The notes beneath the pieces were generated by a model that made no database searches, was not told the DNA's origin, and saw nothing but the letters and a program-made list of their open reading frames with translations. Position numbers and translations under genes: made by a program. Shown piece by piece: positions 28,018-34,757 of a stretch of 34,757 bases of DNA (the first letter of the stretch is position 1; each line of letters starts with the position of its first letter). The DNA is from Prorocentrum cordatum (lineage: Eukaryota; Sar; Dinophyceae; Prorocentrales; Prorocentraceae), in the NCBI GenBank assembly GCA_963575745.1, contig CAUYUJ010009350.1, forward strand, positions 1 through 34,757. The letters run 5' to 3'.

Positions 28018-28074
28018 TTTTTTTTTTTTTTTTGTTTTTTTGTTTTTTTGTTTTTTTTTTTGTTTTTTTCTTTT
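27931..28074 (-). repeat. A-rich tail (poly-T on plus strand)
   Basis: About 85 uninterrupted T on the plus strand, then T-runs separated by single G. It makes poly-Phe and poly-Lys frames only. Confidence 0.95.
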
Positions 28075-28552
28075 GTTCGGCGGCTACAAGGAAAAACCCA
28101 GGGAGCGGGCACAACGTCCGGGGCGCGGAACATTGTAAGTTTGCGAACCCGGCCGGCACTGTCGACAGCCGGCCGCACCTGCAAGCAAGCTCGCAGTTGC
28201 ACATGCACAGTACGAGATGTACTAAATTCGCAGTGGGACGCATCTTAGCGTCGACTGGTGGAAACGGGGCGCGGAAGAGTGCGAGGAGTCGCCGAAACGG
28301 CGCCAGCACAAGCAAAGCGACGAAGGGGGAAGAGGAGGGAGCGAAAGTGAGCGACTACCACAGGCACACTGCAGCCACACGAATACGATGTATGGCTAAA
28401 AGGCCTGCCTCATCAAGGCTCACTGAAACTGAGGTGTAACTGAACCTCGTCGACGCGCCATGCAGTGGAAGACCACTGGGGTGGGTACGCGAGGCTGAGC
28501 CACCTCCAGCCAAGCCAGTGCGTGCACATCGTATCCGACTCACGCAGTTCCC
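27931..28552 (-). mobile_element. Retroposon with A-rich tail and 14-bp target-site duplication
   Basis: CCGGTGGGGATACG occurs at 27917-27930 and again at 28553-28566. Between them, on the minus strand, lies a body of about 480 bp (28552 to about 28075) followed by a tail of about 145 bases: A with scattered C, then about 85 uninterrupted A, ending exactly at the first repeat copy. This is the mark of target-primed reverse transcription of a polyadenylated RNA. I do not recognise the body: no reverse transcriptase, no spliced leader, and only a weak B-box-like GGGTTCGCAAAC (minus, near 28147). It holds a short hairpin, CAGTGGAAGACCACTG (28461-28476). It may be a 5'-truncated LINE, a SINE-like RNA or a processed mRNA. 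Confidence 0.85.
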
Positions 28553-28611
28553 CCGGTGGGGATACGCGAAGGGTTGAGAGAAGAGGCAGGGGAACGGTGA
28601 GAAGGAAGAGA

Positions 28612-28951
28612 GAGGGGGAGGAGGAGGAGGAGGAGGAGGAGGAGGAGGAGAGGGGAGGAGACGAGGAGTAGGAGGAGGGAGAGGAGGAGAGAGGAGACGA
28701 GGAGGAGGGGGAGGAGGAGGAGAGGAGAAAGGAGGAGGAGAGAGGAAGGAGGAGGAGAGGATATTCTTTTCTCTTTATTCTTTCTTATCTTGGAGGAGGA
28801 GGAGGAGGAGGAGGAGGAGGAGGAGGAGGAGGACGAGGAGGAGGACGAATAGGAGGAGGAGAAAGAGGAAGAGGAGGAGGAGGAGGAGGAGGAGGAAGAG
28901 GAGGAGGAGGAGGAGGAGGAGGAGGAGGAGGAGGAGGAGGAGGAGGAGGAG
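28612..28951. repeat. (GGA)n microsatellite, two blocks
   Basis: Degenerate GGA from 28612 to 28760, a short AT-rich break (ATTCTTTTCTCTTTATTC), then GGA from 28794 to 28951. Confidence 0.96.
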
Positions 28952-30238
28952 GAACGAGATAACCCATATGCGAGAGGATGGAGGAGGCGAGAAGCAGGAG
29001 CGAGGAGGAATGGACAAAAGGAGCACAGAGTGAACGATGAGGGAAACCTCGTTCAGGGCGTCTCGGTCCGCTCCTGGGAGCCCCTCGGGGCCTTCTGGAC
29101 TGCTCCTCGGGGGCCCACTTCGGGATTCATTTGGTTTCGCGTGGTGCACGCCCTGGACGCGCAAACTATGGGCGCTGTGGGGCTTCCAAGGGGGCTCTAG
29201 GCGGCCTCTTGGGGGCGGCTGGGAAACTCTCGGGGTCTCCGAGGGTGCCTTCTGGGCTATCTTTGGGCCCTAGTGGGCCACCTGGCGCCTTCGGACGCAG
29301 TATGGGGGAAGCCCTGGCCCTCGGAAGCTGTAGGTGGGGCTCTTTAGGCACTCTTGGGGTCCTCTTGGGCCCTCCAGGGCGGTCCTCTGGAAGTCTCGGG
29401 GGCCATCTTGGGCGTCCAGAGCTGTCTGAAGCCAGAACAAGCGAGAACGCTAAAGACATGTGGCACGTCTAGGAACCACTATTTCTGGCGTCTTCAGGCT
29501 CTCCTGGGGGCTCTCCAGTCCTCTTGGGCCATATTTGGGCCCTCCTGGGCTGTTCCCAAACCGCCTTGGTTTTGTGGGCCATGTTGAAGTCATCTTGGCC
29601 CTCCAGGAAGCGTCTGGGGCCTATATTGGACCGTCCTAGATCATCTAGGGGCCTCCTGAAGCCGTGCATGTCGCCTGAAGCCGCTTGCTGCTGGGTTCCC
29701 GCCAAGTTCCTGCAAACTTCCTGCTGTCTTCCGCTAGGTTTCCCCGGCGTTCCGCCCGTGGCCGGGGCCAGATTTGAGGGGTCCCCCCCAGACCCCCCAG
29801 GGAAATGCACAACGGGAGCCCCTCCGCAAGGTCGGGGGACCAAGGAATATGAGTAGGTCAGACACGTCGCAACTGATGGGGATCCTTGGAGGACTCCCGT
29901 GGTCAGCCGTGTCCCGACGCGTCTTCTCCAATAGGTAGTCTCGATGAGAAAGAAGGAAGAAGCGGCCGTGCGCGATTCAGCTCGCCTCCACAAGCCTGTG
30001 TATGAATCCGAAGCGCTCGCGCTTCCCGACACGCATTTTTGGCACTCGCACATTTCTCTGCTTTCGCTGGGGCTGATGCCATGAGCACGGGGAGACGGTA
30101 GAGAGAAGCCAGGCGCTTTCTTTCCTCCTCGCGCGCCTGTCTGTGCGACCTCCACCTGCCCCTCCTGCACGCATGCCGAATGTGCTTGGACACGCAACTC
30201 CAGTAAAGCCTGGGCCGTCGGCAACGAGAAGACACGCG
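28952..30238. other. No gene; degenerate GGGCCCTC-rich spacer
   Basis: From about 29050 to 29660 words such as CTTGGGCCCTC, TCTTGGGG and GGGGCCT recur without a fixed period. No protein family is recognised on either strand. Between 29720 and 30238 there is nothing identifiable. Confidence 0.5.
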
Positions 30239-30239
30239 T

Positions 30240-30442
30240 AGAACAACAACAAGCGGCATAAGCATTAAACTCTCGGAGGTCCGCGCGAATCTCCTGGACC
30301 GGCGCGTGGCCACTCTCCCGGGCGCGCGGAGCGCGCCAGGGTCTGCGCCGGCGGCGCCGACAGGGAGGGCCCAGCGCCGATCCCAGAACTCCGCGCGGAG
30401 CTCGGAACGTCTGTGCTGCTCGTTCCGTCTATCTTCTTCCTC
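30240..30442 (+). mobile_element. Family C fold-back element, copy 4
   Basis: Left: GCGGCATAAGCATTAAACTC, GGTCCGCGCGAATCTCCTGG. Right: CCGATCCCAGAACTCCGCGC, GGAGCTCGGAACGTCTGTGC, ATCTTCTTCCTC. The centre has GGGCGCGCGGAGCGCGCCAG. Same layout as copies 2 and 3, more diverged. Confidence 0.83.
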
Positions 30443-30589
30443 GGGCGAGGGAGGGCCCCGAGCGCAGCGCGACCCTCGGCGGGGGCGAGGCACGGCCTCA
30501 AAGTCTCGCCGAAGGCGCGACACGCCGCGCATCACCCGCGCGCAGCGGCCGCCGCCCGCCGCGGCGAGCAGGGCGCGCTCCGCGGCGGA

Positions 30590-31010
30590 GGCGGAGGCGC
30601 CGTCGGCAGAGGAACCCTCGGCGGCTACACGCAAGAGTGACCCTGCCAGGAGGCTGGAAGCACGCGTGGCTGGATTCCCATGCGGAGCATCTGGAGGCCA
30701 CGCGCTGGATACAGACACGTGGAGGGCCACGGTGCCTGGCCCCACGAGGGCCGAGCCTGGGAAAGGCACGTGGCCACGTGTGGATCCAGCTCTCGCCCTG
30801 GCCGGCCGCGCCATGTGCATCCAGCCTGGGCAGGCGTGACCCCTGGTGCGCGGCCCCAGGGGGGCCCTCTGGGGACACCGCCAGGCGCGCAAGCCGCTGC
30901 CACCGCTCCGCGCTCCGCGAACAGGGGGGGGCCCACACCGAACCCCAACCAGAGCCCACTCCGCCGAGAGGCCGCTCTTGTGTGTAGCCAACCTCGGCGG
31001 GGCAGGGCTG
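30590..31010. repeat. Element F, large imperfect palindrome
   Basis: CTGGATACAGACACGTGG (30705-30722) is answered by CCACGTGTGGATCCAG (30774-30789). Further out, GTGACCCTGCCAGGAGGCTGG (near 30640) is answered by CCAGCCTGGGCAGGCGTGAC (30821-30840), and GGCTACACGCAAGAG (30627) by CTCTTGTGTGTAGCC (30974-30988), with an extra 130 bases in the right arm. GCGGAGGCGCCGTCGGC-type DNA lies outside both arms. Confidence 0.72.
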
Positions 31011-31105
31011 CCGGCGGCGGCGGCGGCGCCGTCGGCGGAACCGCCGCGGCGCGCAGCTGGCGGAGCGAGGCCGGTGGCGGCGCCGGCGGCGGCGGCGGCG
31101 GCGGC

Positions 31106-31165
31106 GCCGTCGGCGGAGGCGCCGTCGGCGGAGGCGCCGTCGGCGGAGGCGCCGTCGGCGGAGGC
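31106..31165. repeat. 15-bp minisatellite, GCCGTCGGCGGAGGC, four units
   Basis: Units start at 31106, 31121, 31136 and 31151 and are identical. A related word, GCGCCGTCGGCGGAACC, lies near 31026. Confidence 0.95.
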
Positions 31166-32530
31166 GCCGCGGCGCGGAGGGCTGCTGCGGCCCGGAGGCC
31201 GCGCTGCCTCGTCGACAGCGGGGCCGTCGCAGGCCTCCTCGGCCGCGCGCGGGGCCGCAGCGGCGCCCTGCGGCGCGCCTCCCGCCGCCGGGGCGGCCGC
31301 CGCGGCGGCCTCCTCGCAGGGCGACGGGCTCTGTGCTCTTTGGTGGAGCTCCCACTTCGACTCCTGCTCGGCTCAGGTTCGGCTCGGGTCGGCGGGCGCT
31401 CGACGCAGCATCTGCGCGTGATCGGAGCAAGGGGGTCCAGAGGAAGGTCCCCAGGACGGGCATCTGGGCGGCGCGGTCACGAGTCTGCTGGGCGTCCGCG
31501 GGCGGGTTGCTCCGCCCGCGTTGGACCTGGGACAGCCCCGAGGGGGCGCGAACAGAGTCGCGCTTCGTGCATCGCGGCTTGGGATTCCCGAGGGGCGCAA
31601 GGGTGCTGCCAGAAGCCCTCCAAGAGGCCCCTGAAGGGTCTTCCAGGAGTCCCTCGTGTGCATCCCCGAGGCCCCTGACCCAAACGGCCAGGCACGGTGG
31701 CACGACTCTCGACGACGACTTCGCTCGTATGGGGGTCGGCGGAATGGCGCAAGCCTTTCGAACATGATTCCCGAGGGGCGCAGGCACAGACGAAACATCG
31801 GACTCACAGGGTTTCTGCTGGGGGGGGCCCGGCTGCGAAAAGCGAGGGCTGTGAAGCCCGGGTCGGGGGGCGACCCAGCCAGATGAGGCCTGGACGCAAT
31901 CGGACCTGGGCCAGAAGAACACCCCTCAAGAACATGAGACCCTCCGTCGGAACGTCCCTCAAGAACACGAGGCCCTCCGTCGGCCCAGACACACAGAACA
32001 TTTGAGGGTGCCCTCCCCAGGATGCGCACGAACATCCAGCAAGCACGAGGAACATCAAGACACCCTCCCCGAACCGACCTCGGCCTCATACCTCGGCCCG
32101 ACGGCACCTTACACCCTCAGCCTGGCCTCTGTGCACGCCCCCCCGCCCCTGGCCGGGCCCCTCCTGGGCGCAGGAGCGGCCCACACGCCCTCCTGGCTCG
32201 GCCAGGAGGGCACGGGGCTTGACCCAAACAGTGCTTTTCGTCATCGCTTTGTTTTCGTTTTCCCTCGTTTCGTCTCCGTTCCGCCTTCGCTGCAAAACGA
32301 AGTCAAAACGATCACTGCCCACGAAATCGCCCAAACACCGGTCAGGTCGAGCCCTGGGAAGGCACACGCCCAGTGACCCGACGTCCGGATTTCATTAGAG
32401 AACGACTTTGTATTCAAAACGATAACTCGAGTTATGTTGGTGGGTGGGTGGGTGGGTTCGTGCAAGCCAAATAACACGCGAAATAATATTTCGCAGCGTG
32501 GACCTGGCCTGCCTCCCCAAGCCTTCCAGG
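31166..32530. other. No gene; small 33-bp duplication at 31924-31983
   Basis: No recognised protein. CCTCAAGAACATGAGACCC (31924) and CCTCAAGAACACGAGGCCC (31957) begin a 33-bp imperfect tandem pair. A GGGT run lies at about 32441-32457. Confidence 0.55.
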
Positions 32531-32975
32531 CCGTGTGTTCTCGGGGCGCGGACTCCCTCAGAGGTCTCGACCCATTCCCCACAACCCTCCACGAAATCAA
32601 CCGCCAAGCGTTTCATCTTGACCGACGCGCGAAACGCGGCCCACGGGGTACGATTTGTTTATGTTTGCAGTCGCCAGCTTCGGCGCGAACATGGAATTCT
32701 GGGGCTCTGGGGCGCCGCCACGTAGCGGGAAACACTTGCCTTTGATTTCGAGGAGGTTTTTCATCCCGAGCCGTGTTTTTTTCTGACGCGTGGCCAATTC
32801 GCTAGAACAGCGCCCCCGTTTAGCCTGCTCGCTGGTGCTGCTACCTCAGCCTCGTCGCCGACGGAACACATGTCTTTTCGACGCTCTGGGGGCCCGGCGA
32901 GGGCCCCCGAGGGGGCAGAACGTGGGCAAACACTTCTCTTGACAGCGCGAGGGGGTCTGGGTATACACATCACAT
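32531..32975 (+). repeat. Family B repeat, broken into three parts
   Basis: GCGGACTCCCTCAGAGGTCT (32548), GGTTTTTCATCCCGAGCCGT (32755-32774) and GGGGGCCCGGCGAGGGCCCC (32888) with GCGAGGGGGTCTGG keep the family order but are separated by about 170 and 110 extra bases. The middle block is identical to 8710-8729. Confidence 0.7.
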
Positions 32976-33300
32976 CGGTCGGAAGAAGTGGGTAGAAACA
33001 TGAAGTATGAAGGCGTTGCAAGCAGACTGGGTTCCGTCCGCCCCCCAAGTAGGACGGAAGAGGTGCAGCCACTCGATCATTGGAGTAGGAATCCGCTATA
33101 CGTAGATTGGAATCTGGGAATCCAGAAACATGCCTACCTTCAACGGCCGATGGGCATACACCCACCCGCCTTGGGGCCCATGGGAGGGGGGCCCAGCGCC
33201 GGGGGCTGTGGACACGTGAGCGCCGAGCACAAGTGGGCCTTGCACACGAGGGCGTGCTTGGCATCGCTCAGACGTCCATTCCACGTGGCCGATTCCATGA
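32976..33300. other. No gene recognised
   Basis: Mixed spacer; nothing identified on either strand. Confidence 0.5.
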
Positions 33301-33414
33301 CTCCTCCCCCTCCTCCTCCTCCTCCTCCTCCTCCTCCTCGTCCTCCTCCTCCTCCTCGTCCTCCTCCTCCTCCTCCTTCTCCTCCTCCTCCTCCTCCTCC
33401 TCCTCTCCTCCTCC
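33301..33414. repeat. (TCC)n microsatellite
   Basis: TCC repeats with TCG and TTC interruptions; pyrimidine-rich on the plus strand, opposite to the GGA tracts. Confidence 0.96.
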
Positions 33415-33461
33415 CGTCCCCCTAGAAAAAGAAAAATATATTTACAAAAAAAATCCTGAAC

Positions 33462-33592
33462 CCAGAGCCTCAATCCTGAACCCAGAAATATTTTCATCTT
33501 CCGGAGTGCAACTTTTTACTTCCACCACCTTCCGCCGCCTTCCGCGGCGGAAGAGATGCCAACTCCTTCGAGCCTCGAAGGTGCGGAACTGG
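33462..33592 (+). repeat. Dispersed repeat family A, copy 4
   Basis: CCCAGAAATATTTTCATCTT, TTTTTACTTCCACCACCTTC, CGCCGCCTTCCGCGGCGG, GAGATGCCAACTCCTTCGAG, CCTCGAAGGTGCGG: block for block like copy 3. A short direct repeat, TCCTGAACCCAGA, precedes it (33454 and 33475). Confidence 0.82.
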
Positions 33593-33979
33593 TTGGAACT
33601 CTTCACGTGTGTTTCTTGACATTGTGCGTGTTTTTTCCGCAGGATGGTCACAGTGCTCCTCGATGGTCCCCACCGAGAAAAATAAGCCCATCCGCGCGAT
33701 GCCAAGCATAGCGACCTTGCGCGGGCAACATACGCGCGAATGTCCGCGCCAATCGCCCATTTTCGGGGACGCACAAACCAAACCATCCCAAACGCGGGTC
33801 GGCCAGGGCCCTGTCGCGAAGCGCGGCAAGCCGCTTACTTAGTATCTCCCAAGCCAGGGTCAGCGGAGGGCGGAAAGAGGGAATCGGCTCCACGTGGCTC
33901 CGCACCCCAGGTCAGCCGGAAGGGATTGGCCGACCCCCGTTAGCGCTGACCCTCGTTATCCAGCCATGCGATGTTCCGA

Positions 33980-34076
33980 TGTTTCCCAACCCTTCTGTTT
34001 CTGTGTTGGGTTCTCGTTTTGAATAGAGCACTGTGGTCTCCAACTCCTCCTCCTTCTCCTCCTCCTCCTCCTCCCT
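33980..34076 (+). repeat. Conserved lead-in and TCC tract before second minisatellite
   Basis: TTTCCCAACCCTTCTG and GTGTTGGGTTCTCGTTTTGA (to about 34022) followed by a TCC tract (34044-34075), matching 16548-16670. Confidence 0.85.
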
Positions 34077-34117
34077 TTTCCTAACCTGCTCCCCTCGTCC
34101 TGCTCCTCCTGCGCTGC

Positions 34118-34620
34118 TCCCTAGGTGGCTGCGAACTGCGCAGCTGTCGCCACTTTCGTGGGCTCCTGGAGGTCCAGCGGAATTGGGGGCCACGCGCACC
34201 CAGACGAGACCTCGCTGCTCCCTGGATGGCCGCGAACGGCGGAACTGTCGCCACTTTCGTGGGCTCCTGGGAGGTCCAGCGGAGTCGGGGGCCATGCGCA
34301 CCCAGACGAGAACTCTCTGCTCCGTCGGTGGCCGCGCACTGCGGAATTGTTGCCACTTTCGTGGGCTCCTCGGAGGTCCAGCGGAGTCGGGGGCCACGCG
34401 CACCCAGATGAGACCTCGCTGCTCCCTGGGTGGCTGATCGCCTCTTTCGTGCTCCTGGAAGGTCCAGCGGAGTCGGGGGCCACACGCACCCAGACGAGAC
34501 CTCGCTGCTCCCTGGGTGGCCGCGAACTGCGGAGCCGTTGCCACTTTCGTGGGCTCCTGGGAGGTCCAGCGGAGTCGGGGGCTACGCGCACCCATAGGAG
34601 ACCTCGCGACTCCCAAAGAG
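34118..34620. repeat. About 102-bp minisatellite, five units
   Basis: CCACTTTCGTGGGCTCCT recurs at 34150, 34251, 34353 and 34541, with a shortened unit near 34440. Units carry GGTCCAGCGGAGTCGGGGGC and CGCACCCAGACGAGACCTCG. The part TTTCGTGGGCTCCTGGGAGG resembles TTTCGTGGCTCCATAGGGAG in the 17.4 kb array, so the two arrays are probably related. Confidence 0.93.
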
Positions 34621-34757
34621 GCTGCCAACTTCATAGGTGTCGGTATCGTCGTGCGCAAGGGGGCTGCGTATCTCTCAATGTGTTCGTTCTTAAGGAACAC
34701 TCCTTTTAATAGTTTCCTTGCGTGGGGAAGGGGTTTGGTACGTCTCGGATTATTTTT
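34621..34757. other. No gene; window end
   Basis: No feature recognised. Confidence 0.5.

Noticed and set aside
28075-28552. Reading the retroposon body as a tRNA-derived SINE.
   Set aside because: There is a B-box-like word, but no A box at the right distance and the body is too long before it.

Overview
The window reads as nuclear DNA of a dinoflagellate. The most specific sign is a relict of the dinoflagellate trans-spliced leader (20 of 22 positions) on the minus strand at 14499-14520, 202 nt upstream of an intact gene. High GC, very low gene density, a Ty1/copia pol of the kind found in large protist genomes, and a dense crowd of simple-sequence tracts and short fold-back elements fit that reading. 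I cannot fix the genus.

Layout. 1-3849 holds the decayed pol of a Ty1/copia retrotransposon (integrase, reverse transcriptase, RNase H; gag and the 5' end lie outside the window). 4.0-11 kb is mostly purine-rich GGA tracts, an ACG tract, a CT tract and copies of dispersed repeats. 12623-14296 (minus) is a full-length, intronless MlrC-family (peptidase M81) gene with the leader relict: a likely retrogene. 14.5-16.2 kb is GAT/GGA microsatellite plus a 74-bp minisatellite. 16.2-17.9 kb is a dispersed repeat (family A) followed by a 90-bp minisatellite whose first four units are identical; a related composite (family A, TCC tract, about 102-bp minisatellite) closes the window at 33.5-34.6 kb.

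18.6-31 kb is a nest of short inverted-repeat elements without coding capacity. I distinguish families A (large fold-back), C (about 200 bp, four copies), D (215-243 bp, long terminal inverted repeats, TAGA at both ends, three copies), E (TTAA-bounded, two copies), and single elements H, I and F, plus the dispersed family B. Two C-D pairs sit side by side, implying a duplicated composite. A CAT/CATCGT tract spans 21.4-22.07 kb.

24174-25291 (minus) is a two-exon gene for a secreted protein of unknown function; its 188-nt GT-AG intron carries a perfect 15-bp inverted repeat at its two ends, like an introner element. 27931-28552 is a minus-strand retroposon with a long A-rich tail and a perfect 14-bp target-site duplication.

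Only two genes look functional, and they share no evident pathway. The window is mainly a record of several distinct kinds of genome-expanding activity: LTR retrotransposition, mRNA retroposition, target-primed retroposition, inverted-repeat element spread, and microsatellite and minisatellite growth.
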